Made by a program: the position numbers and the translations under genes. The notes below the pieces were generated by a model, which made no database searches, had not been told where the DNA came from, and saw nothing but the letters and a program-made list of their open reading frames with translations. Shown in pieces: positions 34,872-40,659 of a stretch of 40,659 nt of DNA. The DNA comes from Firmicutes bacterium UBA2598 (GTDB taxonomy: Bacteria > Bacillota > PH28-bin88), in NCBI GenBank assembly GCA_002339345.1, contig DDKM01000067.1:1-40659 (forward strand), in the 5' to 3' direction. Position 1 is the stretch's first letter. Each line of letters opens with the position of its first letter.

Positions 34872-34914
34872 ATAAGCACATGCTAATATGAATATATAAG
34901 GAATGGGGTGTTGG

Positions 34915-35298
34915 ATGAGAAGACTGGAAAGGATGTTTAAAGCTATGGGTCAGATGACACGGCTAAAGATCATCTTTCTGCTGGCGGAGCAGGAACTCTG
35001 TGTCTGCGAGCTGGAATACCTCCTCGGGATCAGCCAGTCCGCCGTATCCCAGCATATGCGGGTCCTCAAGGATGCCGAACTGGTCACGGAGGAGCGGAAG
35101 GGGCAGTGGGTATTTTACCGCCTGAATAAAGATGCCATCCGCCAGCACCTTTCCGGGTGCCTGGCCATTATGGAAGGCGGTTTGGTGGCGGCTGGGGAAA
35201 TGGCGGAGGACCTGGCCAAACTGCGTCATTTGCAGGCCAATCCCATTGTGCCCTGCCGGGTGCCACAACAGGATAATCTGAATTGTAGGGAGGGTTAA
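34915..35298 (+). CDS. arsR: ArsR-family metalloregulator
   Basis: A 127-residue winged-helix repressor. The metal-sensing motif ELCVCELE (Cys29, Cys31) is on the alpha3 helix, and the DNA-recognition helix is SQSAVSQHMRVLKDAELV. A family member releases DNA when As(III)/Sb(III) binds those thiols. A His/Cys-containing C-terminus (NPIVPCRVPQQDNLNC) could add a ligand. ATG 34915 has GGGGTG ahead; ATG 34903 is an alternative giving four more residues. The acr3 gene begins 3 bases after its stop. Confidence 0.93.
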   Translation: MRRLERMFKAMGQMTRLKIIFLLAEQELCVCELEYLLGISQSAVSQHMRVLKDAELVTEERKGQWVFYRLNKDAIRQHLSGCLAIMEGGLVAAGEMAEDLAKLRHLQANPIVPCRVPQQDNLNCREG

Positions 35299-35301
35299 AT
35301 T

Positions 35302-36366
35302 GTGGGTGACAATGCTATGGCCAAACTTTCTTTGCTGGACCGCTTTTTAACAGCCTGGATTTTCCTGGCCATGATCGCGGGTGTTGGAATTGGATACCTG
35401 TTTCCCGGTTTTTCCGATCTCTTAGATCGAATGTCGGTGGGCACCACCTCCATCCCCATTGCCGTCGGTCTGATTGTAATGATGTACCCGCCCCTGGCCA
35501 AGGTACGCTATAACAAACTGGGCAAGGTGTTTAAAAACACCAGGGTGCTGGGGCTTTCCCTGGTGCAAAACTGGGTTATCGGCCCAATTTTGATGTTTGT
35601 GCTGGCAGTGGTATTTTTGAGCGATTACCCAGAATACATGGTGGGGTTGATTCTCATCGGTCTGGCCCGCTGCATCGCCATGGTGATCGTCTGGAACAGC
35701 CTGGCCAAGGGGGATAACGAGTATGCGGCGGCGTTGGTGGCCTTTAATTCCATCTTCCAGGTGTTGTTCTACTCTGTTTATGCCTATGTCTTTATCACAT
35801 TGCTGCCTGATTTGATCGGGCTGAAGGGAATGGTGGTGAAAATAACCATTGGGGAAGTTGCCACCAGTGTGGCCATCTACCTGGGCATTCCCTTTGCCGC
35901 CGGTTTCCTTACACGTACCATCCTGGCCCCGGCCAAGGGGGAGGAATGGTACGAAAAGGTTTTTGTACCCAAAATCAGCCCCCTGGCGTTAATCGCCTTG
36001 CTGTTTACCATCGTCATCATGTTTTCCTTGAAGGGTAACATGATTGTACAATTGCCCATGGATGTAGTCAGGATCGCTATTCCACTGCTGATCTACTTTG
36101 TGGCCATGTTTTTGGTGTCCTTTTTCCTCAGCATGCGCCTGGGCGTGAATTACCGGCAAACCACCAGCCTGTCCTTTACCGCGGCCAGCAACAACTTTGA
36201 GCTGGCCATCGCCGTGGCGGTGGCGGTGTTCGGCATCGGCTCCGGGCAGGCCTTTGCGGCGGTCATCGGTCCCCTGATTGAAGTGCCGGTGATGATCGGC
36301 CTGGTCAATGTGGCGTTGTATTTTTCCCGCAAATACTTTACCACCGGGGGGAGTCCCCAGGGTTAA
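35302..36366 (+). CDS. acr3: ACR3-type arsenite efflux permease
   Basis: A 354-residue, ten-helix membrane carrier of the bile/arsenite/riboflavin transporter superfamily, exporting arsenite. The conserved Cys lies in LARCIAMVIVWN (TM4, about residue 129), with YPPLAKVRY, GIPFAAGFLTR and TAASNNFELAIAVAVA elsewhere, all typical of Acr3. The start is GTG 35302 with GGGAGGG ahead, inside the end of arsR. It should be induced together with arsR. The CC-motif gene follows after 28 bases. Confidence 0.95.
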   Translation: MGDNAMAKLSLLDRFLTAWIFLAMIAGVGIGYLFPGFSDLLDRMSVGTTSIPIAVGLIVMMYPPLAKVRYNKLGKVFKNTRVLGLSLVQNWVIGPILMFVLAVVFLSDYPEYMVGLILIGLARCIAMVIVWNSLAKGDNEYAAALVAFNSIFQVLFYSVYAYVFITLLPDLIGLKGMVVKITIGEVATSVAIYLGIPFAAGFLTRTILAPAKGEEWYEKVFVPKISPLALIALLFTIVIMFSLKGNMIVQLPMDVVRIAIPLLIYFVAMFLVSFFLSMRLGVNYRQTTSLSFTAASNNFELAIAVAVAVFGIGSGQAFAAVIGPLIEVPVMIGLVNVALYFSRKYFTTGGSPQG

Positions 36367-36394
36367 AGGATACGTGGTGAAAGGAGAAGAGTCC

Positions 36395-36685
36395 ATGCAG
36401 GTAAAAATATCACCTCAGGCGGTGGAGCATATTAAGCAAAAGGGGGGGCACCTGGTGGTCTTCCCCGGGCGGTCCAGTGGTTGTTGTATAAGCGGGGCTG
36501 TACCCACCCTCATGCTGGATGTGCACAGGCCCCTGCAGAAACCGGAGAACTATGAAACCATGGAGGTATCCGGGGTCACCGTCCACCTGGACCGGGAGCT
36601 GAAACTCTTTCCGGGTACGGCGGAGGTTGCCCTGGAGCAAACATTATGGTGGAAGTCCCTGTCACTGAATTACCGGGAAAATTGA
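36395..36685 (+). CDS. CC/Se-motif small protein
   Basis: A 96-residue protein with an AAGGAGA ribosome binding site 7-8 bases ahead of ATG 36395. It has a HesB-like look: VKISPQAVEHIKQKGGHLVV, then the vicinal pair Cys30-Cys31 in SSGCCISG, and VSGVTVHLDRELKLFPG. It matches the "CC/Se motif family (seleno)protein" group, where some relatives have selenocysteine in one of these positions. The biochemical role is unknown; a vicinal dithiol could bind As(III). Its position as third gene of the ars operon supports a link with arsenic or thiol metabolism, as inference. Confidence 0.78.
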   Translation: MQVKISPQAVEHIKQKGGHLVVFPGRSSGCCISGAVPTLMLDVHRPLQKPENYETMEVSGVTVHLDRELKLFPGTAEVALEQTLWWKSLSLNYREN

Positions 36686-37225
36686 AGATACGCCGCGCCG
36701 CATACTTTCCCAATTCATTGGCGAGTTAGGCGCGGCCAAGATTTTCTTGGTCTTTCATCTACGCTTATGTTATCATATAGGTATTGTAGTGACTCCCGCT
36801 GTCAAGACGTTTTTTAAAAATTAAGATATGCTATATTCTCCTCCCTTCCACTTTATTGTGCGTTCCTATATTTGTTGATAATTACCAGCTATCGAATGGC
36901 TTTAACTGTCATGGCCACATCAGAACTTACTGCTGGGTGGGAAAGTGGACTGGCTTCAGCTGAAACCCGAACAAGTGCAGGCCGCTGCCGGGCATAATTG
37001 GGGCCTGCCGCCCATCGGTGAGAAGATAAACCTCCGATGCCGAGATTACCCTGGGAAGCAAGCTCTGGCGGCTGTACCTCATACCTGCCAATAGCGGTTC
37101 TCTAATGAGCGGGAATTGGCAGAAGCCCTTGGTTACCGGTTATCCTGGGACAGCCATGGTGGAAAGCATTCTCTGGAGGTTGCCGAAATAGGGTGTAGGG
37201 GGTACATGGCAAGGATGCAGGGGGA
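36686..37225. other. 540-base gap with a possible decayed gene
   Basis: A weak hairpin (CCAAGATTTTCTTGG near 36738) may end the ars operon. Between about 36945 and 37225 a frame reads plausibly as protein but is interrupted by a stop near 37095, with no family I recognise. It may be the remnant of a deleted gene. Confidence 0.35.
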
Positions 37226-38029
37226 ATGGACTTGAGTGGCTTTAGAATACATAACCACGGGGATGTGCTTTGTGCTGGCACCACCATCAAGATGTTTGGT
37301 GTGAGACTGGATGTTTTTACTTACCTGGCAGATGGGTTGCTGGTGGATACTGGCCCCAGCCGTTATGCCAGGCAGTTTACCGGGTTTTTTCAAAACCAAC
37401 CCATCAGACAGGTAGCCTTAACCCATTGCCACGAAGACCACAGCGGCAATGCGCCGTGGTTGGTGGGCCAGGGTATTCCCGTTTTCGTTCACCAGGCTGC
37501 CTTGGCTATATGCCAGGAAAGGACCAAGCTGCCTTTGTACCGGCGCTGTTTTTGGGGGGAGCGATCCGGGTTTAGGGCCCAACCCTTTGACAATATCTTG
37601 GAAACGGACCGTAAAAAATGGCAAGTGATAGAGTTGCCTGGCCATAGTCCCGACCACGTTGCTCTATACGATGCCAGCAATGGTGCGTTTTTTACCGGAG
37701 ACTTGGTGGTAACCCCCAAAACCCGGGTAATTTTTAAATGGGAAAATATCCCCCAGACCATACGCTCTCTTCGCCATCTAATGGCATACGACTTCCAGAC
37801 GGTATACTGTGCCCATGCGGGGGTATTGGCCGATGGGCGTAAGGTTGTGGAGCGGAAAATTGCATTCCTGGAAGAACTCACCGGCAGAGTGTTGTCGATG
37901 TACCAAAAAGGATGGGACATTCGAGCCATCGACCGGGCAATTTTTTCGCCCCAACCCTTTCTGGCGTTTATTACTGGAAAGGAAATGGCTTCCGAGCACA
38001 TAATAAAATCCATCATCCACCACCGCTAA
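37226..38029 (+). CDS. metallo-beta-lactamase fold hydrolase
   Basis: A 267-residue protein with the MBL metal-binding motif THCHEDHSG (His67, His69, Asp71, His72), then ELPGHSPDHVALYD (third site His), FTGDLVV (bridging Asp) and YCAHAG near residue 199. The N-terminal domain reads FGVRLDVFTYLADGLLVDTGPSRY. The C-terminal 60 residues form a helical extension as in glyoxalase II-like or lactonase-like relatives. The substrate is unknown. The start is ATG 37226 with a GGGGGA ribosome binding site. It stands alone between the ars operon and the fluoride genes. Confidence 0.88.
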   Translation: MDLSGFRIHNHGDVLCAGTTIKMFGVRLDVFTYLADGLLVDTGPSRYARQFTGFFQNQPIRQVALTHCHEDHSGNAPWLVGQGIPVFVHQAALAICQERTKLPLYRRCFWGERSGFRAQPFDNILETDRKKWQVIELPGHSPDHVALYDASNGAFFTGDLVVTPKTRVIFKWENIPQTIRSLRHLMAYDFQTVYCAHAGVLADGRKVVERKIAFLEELTGRVLSMYQKGWDIRAIDRAIFSPQPFLAFITGKEMASEHIIKSIIHHR

Positions 38030-38155
38030 ACTACCCCGCCGACAAAAAAAGGCTGAAAGATGCAGTAGCTATCATAACGCTTTAAGCAGGAAAGTCTTGC
38101 TCCGGTATAGAATAAACGATAAATAATAAATGGAAGGGTCCTGCAAATTCAATAA

Positions 38156-38225
38156 TTGGGCGATGGGGCTCGCCTAAACCGCTGCCTGGCAGTTGATGGC
38201 TCCTACCGGACGATTTGGTGGGAGC
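38156..38225 (+). promoter_or_regulatory. fluoride riboswitch (crcB motif) with expression hairpin
   Basis: The crcB aptamer consensus is present: GGGCGATGGGGCTCGCC (38158-38174), TAAACCGCTG, then GTTGATGGCTCCTACC (38192-38207). Its 3' end, GCTCCTACC (38199-38207), can also pair with GGTGGGAGC (38217-38225), giving a mutually exclusive hairpin. The T-run after it is weak, so the mechanism (termination or otherwise) is not settled. Fluoride binding would free the downstream fluC genes. A weak -35/-10 pair (TTGCTC 38097, TAAATA 38120) lies upstream. Confidence 0.93.
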
Positions 38226-38265
38226 TTTACATATTTGTTGCACAACATACTGGGGAAAGGGCAAA

Positions 38266-38745
38266 ATGAAAGGAGACCAGCGCATCGCTTTGTCCACTAG
38301 GGAAGGGGGTCTCTCCTTGGTTTTCATATATATCGGAGCAGGAGGGTTCCTGGGCGCCATTTTCCGGTATATCCTCAGCGGTTTGATGTCTGGCGGGTGG
38401 GCGGGAGCTTTTCCGGTCGGAACCTTGATCGCCAACTTGCTTGGTTCATTCCTACTGGGGTTTTGCATGGTGCTATCCATGGAGATTTATAACCTCAATC
38501 CTGCCATCCGCATGGGTATCGCCACCGGGTTTTTAGGCGGGCTGACCACCTTTTCCACCTTTGCCTACGAGACAGTAACCCTGGTGGATAACGGACTGAA
38601 CAACCTTGCATTTTGGTATGTAACTATGAGTGTTGTGTTGTGCCTGGCTGCTGTTTGGTTAGGGACGGCGATGGGCAGGACCATACCCCTTTTAAACCGG
38701 AAGGCGCGGCAAGGATGGGGTCCTAAAATACATTCAAGGGAGTAG
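38266..38745 (+). CDS. crcB: fluoride channel subunit FluC1
   Basis: A four-helix Fluc/CrcB channel subunit exporting fluoride. Motifs are GAGGFLGAIFRYILSG at the start, GTLIANLLGSFLLGF (central Na+/pore helix) and GFLGGLTTFSTFAYET (TM3 break with pore Phe). From ATG 38266 it has 159 residues, longer than usual (about 125-140). TTG 38317, with GGAAGGGGG 7 bases ahead, would give 142 residues beginning at the first helix and is a serious alternative. The C-terminus is basic. It is paired with a second, non-identical copy 5 bases downstream. Confidence 0.92.
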   Translation: MKGDQRIALSTREGGLSLVFIYIGAGGFLGAIFRYILSGLMSGGWAGAFPVGTLIANLLGSFLLGFCMVLSMEIYNLNPAIRMGIATGFLGGLTTFSTFAYETVTLVDNGLNNLAFWYVTMSVVLCLAAVWLGTAMGRTIPLLNRKARQGWGPKIHSRE

Positions 38746-38750
38746 GAGAG

Positions 38751-39128
38751 TTGGCTTTGGACTACATCTTGATTGGTTTTGGCGGAATGCTGGGGGCCCT
38801 TGCTCGGTACGCTGTGATCAGGTTTGTGGCGGAAAGGTCCGGTACCACTTTCCCAATAGGCACTATTTTCGTGAATATAACGGGAGCCTTTCTGCTGGGC
38901 ATGTTCATTGGTTTCATTACCCACGGGAGCGGATTGGGTAAGGGCCTCGGCTTAGCCCTAACTACGGGCTTTCTAGGGGCCTACACAACTTTTTCCACCT
39001 TTTCCTATGAAACGGTTCAGTTGATTCAAGATGGAGAAATGCCCCGGGCAATAGGCTATGTTTTTAGCAGTATTATATTTGGGCTCATGGCGGGCTGGCT
39101 GGGGATCCTTGTCTCCGGCTCGTTGTGA
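38751..39128 (+). CDS. crcB: fluoride channel subunit FluC2
   Basis: A 125-residue Fluc/CrcB protein with IGFGGMLGALARYAVIR, GTIFVNITGAFLLGM and GFLGAYTTFSTFSYET. Two-gene fluC pairs in other Firmicutes are thought to form heterodimers with opposite topologies, whereas single copies are dual-topology; pairing with FluC1 is inferred from adjacency. The start is TTG 38751 with AGGAGAG ahead. Both genes should be under the fluoride riboswitch. Confidence 0.94.
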   Translation: MALDYILIGFGGMLGALARYAVIRFVAERSGTTFPIGTIFVNITGAFLLGMFIGFITHGSGLGKGLGLALTTGFLGAYTTFSTFSYETVQLIQDGEMPRAIGYVFSSIIFGLMAGWLGILVSGSL

Positions 39129-39354
39129 GACAAGAGTGAGACAGAGAAACAAGGAGAGACAAAGATACAAGAGCGGCCTCTTGCTCTTTGCAGATGACGT
39201 CTTACACTTTTCATCACCCAGTACCTGATGTAACTAAAGTAGCGTGTCGATTGTGTTATTTGGCATTGGTTACGCTAGGTCGAGGTGGTACAAAAATATT
39301 AGCGTTTTTGGCACATTTGATATTGACGCTCACAATTCTGAATAAACCTAAAAT

Positions 39355-39672
39355 CTACCGCATCAGCCACCCATAATCCTGCCTGCAATCAACGATATAA
39401 TCAACGCACACCGTCTGGTTTTTAATCTGACACAAAATCAAATACCATTTCTCTACAAACATTTTGTGATATTTATTCGGTGGGATAAATTCTGCCTCCA
39501 GAAATGGAAAACGCTCCGGCATTTGATGCAGAGAACGGATAGCATCCAGCAGGTGAGTTTTGACCTTGCGGGCGGCGGTGGGATTTTTCTGCGCCAGAAA
39601 ACGGACATGGCCCGCCAGCATCTGACGGGCACGGTTGGAAACAATCACCTTATATTGAACCTTCTTTTCCAT
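39355..39672 (-). CDS. RelE/ParE-family toxin
   Basis: A 105-residue type II toxin of the RelE/ParE superfamily: YKVIVSNRARQMLAGHVRFLA, then SLHQMPERFPFLEAEF and YHKMFVEKWYLILCQI, ending VDYIVDCRQDYGWLM. ATG 39672 starts MEKKVQYK; a longer frame upstream belongs to overlapping antitoxin DNA. It overlaps the antitoxin by 23 bases, the usual coupling. The target (ribosome-dependent mRNA cleavage or gyrase) cannot be told from sequence alone. Confidence 0.88.
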   Translation of the reverse strand: MEKKVQYKVIVSNRARQMLAGHVRFLAQKNPTAARKVKTHLLDAIRSLHQMPERFPFLEAEFIPPNKYHKMFVEKWYLILCQIKNQTVCVDYIVDCRQDYGWLMR

Positions 39673-39940
39673 GTTCCACCTCGTCAATAATGCTTTCGAG
39701 ATAGCTGTCCAGTTCGTCCGGCGTAACTCCGGCACGCCCTGCCAGACGGTCTTCCTCAACAGCCAGAAGTTCTTCCCTCAGCTTCAGCATTTTTTCACGA
39801 CGGGTAAACGCCTCTATATCCATGACGACAAGATCCCCTTCGCCGTTTTTGGTAAGAAAAACAGGTTCTCCGGTAGACTTGCACAACGCTGCAATTTCGT
39901 TGTAATTCTGCCGGATGCTTGCGGACGGTTTAATCTGCAT
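39650..39940 (-). CDS. Phd/YefM-family antitoxin
   Basis: A 96-residue antitoxin. The N-terminal DNA-binding fold is typical of Phd/YefM (QIKPSASIRQNYNEIAALC, PVFLTKNGEGDLVVMDIEAF), and the C-terminal half is helical and acidic, where it would wrap the toxin. The start is ATG 39940 with AAGGAG at 39948-39953; eleven further upstream residues in the same frame lack support. It precedes the toxin, as usual, and probably represses its own promoter. Confidence 0.88.
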   Translation of the reverse strand: MQIKPSASIRQNYNEIAALCKSTGEPVFLTKNGEGDLVVMDIEAFTRREKMLKLREELLAVEEDRLAGRAGVTPDELDSYLESIIDEVEHGKEGSI

Positions 39941-39973
39941 GGTATCAGCTCCTTGTAGCAACATTCTAACCAT

Positions 39974-40002
39974 ATTATAGTCCTTTCATGCTATAATAGC
40001 AA
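39974..40002 (-). promoter_or_regulatory. promoter and operator-like repeat of the TA operon
   Basis: On the minus strand TTGCTA (plus 39997-40002) and a perfect TATAAT (39974-39979) are 17 bases apart. A perfect 7-bp inverted repeat (ATTATAG 39974-39980 and CTATAAT 39991-39997, 10-base spacer) covers the -10 and reaches the -35, a good position for autorepression by the antitoxin. Confidence 0.75.
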
Positions 40003-40394
40003 CCAATGCTTCTTATTTATAACAGTTCGCGTTCTTGCGGCTGCCGTATTCTGTTGCCGCTCACCTTCTATGACGGCAAGGTGGCGGTTTTTGCTTGCCC
40101 ATCTTGGCGGATTGATGGCATACTGATTGGTGGATGGCTTATCCAAGTCAGCCGACAATCACCAAGGAGGGGCGGAAAAGGGAAGAGGGAAACCCTGTTA
40201 GCTTGGCAGCGCAGGTTTCCCGCACATCTGGCCGCGTCTGTTAAGACGCTTCCGCCAAAGACTGAGGTCTTCCCGCTTAACCGGACACAACTGAGAGTGA
40301 TTTGCTCGCCCTTTCGAAGGATTGCTCGAAATTTCGCTTGACGAATTACTTCTCGTTACCGCTTCATGCTACTAGACCATTTTTATATTGCCTC
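40003..40394. other. 390 bases without a recognised gene
   Basis: Reading frames on both strands here show no family motif and no ribosome binding site. Composition is mixed. Given the transposase pieces beyond it, this may be part of mobile-element debris. Confidence 0.4.
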
Positions 40395-40404
40395 AGGCAA
40401 GAGA

Positions 40405-40490
40405 TGGTGGACCCCCGATCTGGTACAGATTTACACGGTGGAGCAGTGCCGGGAATGCGGCACCCACCTCGCCGAGCAAGCCGTGGATTT
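40405..40490 (+). pseudogene. IS66-like transposase fragment
   Basis: A short frame reads TPDLVQIYTVEQCRECGTHL, with the CxxC zinc-finger-like pattern of the IS66 TnpC N-terminal region. No start, no catalytic DDE part, and the frame ends at a stop near 40518. It runs into the next fragment in another frame. Short, so the assignment is tentative. Confidence 0.4.
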
Positions 40491-40647
40491 TATTTTATGT
40501 ATGACCGGAAGCTTTTAGCTATGCTCAGCAAATGTGCCTGGAAAGTATTATCCATGTATCTTAAGCAGGGCATTGCTGATGATGGTGCCGCTCCCGGGGC
40601 TGTCATAGCCGTGCAGACGTTCGGTGACTTTTTAAACTTTAACCCAC
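40485..40647 (+). pseudogene. IS91/IS801-like transposase fragment
   Basis: About 54 residues resemble the middle of Y2-type transposases: YDRKLLAMLSKCAWKVL, then PGAVIAVQTFGDFLNFNP. In complete proteins NP is followed by a His-x-His motif; here the sequence changes to PAGK at about 40647, so the piece seems truncated on both sides. The window ends 12 bases later. Confidence 0.7.
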
Positions 40648-40659
40648 CCGCCGGGAAGT

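Noticed and set aside
34341..34886. A 181-codon frame read as one protein
   Set aside because: Only 34500-34815 resembles a protein family (aldehyde dehydrogenase); the front is structured non-coding DNA and the end is a terminator and promoter.
36945..37225. Protein-like frame upstream of the MBL hydrolase
   Set aside because: It contains a stop near 37095 and matches no family I know, so it is described only as a possible remnant.
39135..39172. GAGACA-type purine-rich repeats after fluC2
   Set aside because: Imperfect and short; no regular unit or spacer pattern, so not a tandem repeat array or CRISPR.
1..40659. CRISPR array, tRNA or rRNA genes
   Set aside because: No regularly spaced direct repeats and no tRNA or rRNA signatures were seen on either strand by eye.

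Overview
The window looks like a chromosome segment from a Gram-positive anaerobe of the Peptococcaceae (Desulfotomaculum/Pelotomaculum type). This is inferred from gene content, not from a database match. The pointers are LL-diaminopimelate aminotransferase, a T-box-controlled branched-chain amino acid operon with a citramalate synthase, a cdaA-cdaR-glmM-glmS cluster with a glmS ribozyme, split LigD-type end-joining genes, an ACR3 arsenite pump and a paired FluC system. Many genes start with GTG or TTG behind strong GGAGG-type ribosome binding sites. The core half is GC-rich; the segment after about 25.7 kb is patchier and locally AT-richer.

Layout. (1) 0.3-2.3 kb: dapL (lysine/peptidoglycan precursor) and a DUF3786 gene, then a terminator and a 50-residue gene on the minus strand. 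(2) 2.6-16 kb: a strong promoter, a T-box leader with attenuator, a long second leader, then ilvE-ilvD-ilvB1-ilvN-ilvB2-leuA-leuC-leuD-leuB-cimA. CimA makes the 2-ketobutyrate precursor of isoleucine from pyruvate and acetyl-CoA, the two IlvB proteins and IlvN make acetohydroxyacids, and leuABCD extend the chain for leucine. No ilvC is present; a second ilvB sits where ilvC often lies. The second IlvB has Leu where the first has the Trp that governs 2-ketobutyrate preference. (3) 16.2-18.4 kb: a CcmH-like membrane protein with an altered cysteine motif, and two tandem DUF881 genes on the minus strand. (4) 18.5-25.7 kb: cdaA, cdaR, an FAD-dependent dehydrogenase, glmM, the glmS ribozyme and glmS, linking c-di-AMP synthesis to amino-sugar synthesis.

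(5) 26-29.2 kb: a Dam-type adenine methylase convergent with an ATP-dependent DNA ligase, which is divergent from a LigD-type polymerase. This resembles an end-joining pair, but no ku is in view. (6) 29.4-34.2 kb: a GH15 glucoamylase-like gene divergent, by only 20 bp, from a small ORF, a GH57 enzyme (apparent CTG start) and a GT4 glycosyltransferase: an alpha-glucan cluster. (7) 34.2-36.7 kb: an intron-like non-coding block, a truncated aldehyde dehydrogenase, then a promoter and arsR-acr3-CC/Se-motif gene. (8) 37.2-39.1 kb: an MBL-fold hydrolase, then a fluoride riboswitch and two fluC genes. (9) 39.3-40.66 kb: a minus-strand toxin-antitoxin pair with its own promoter and operator-like repeat, then transposase fragments of apparent IS66 and IS91 type at the window edge.

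The most interesting points are the divergent second IlvB, the altered CcmH motif, the G-quadruplex-type sequence in the ilv leader, the CC-motif protein in the arsenic operon, and the ribozyme/riboswitch-controlled units. No CRISPR array, tRNA or rRNA was seen.
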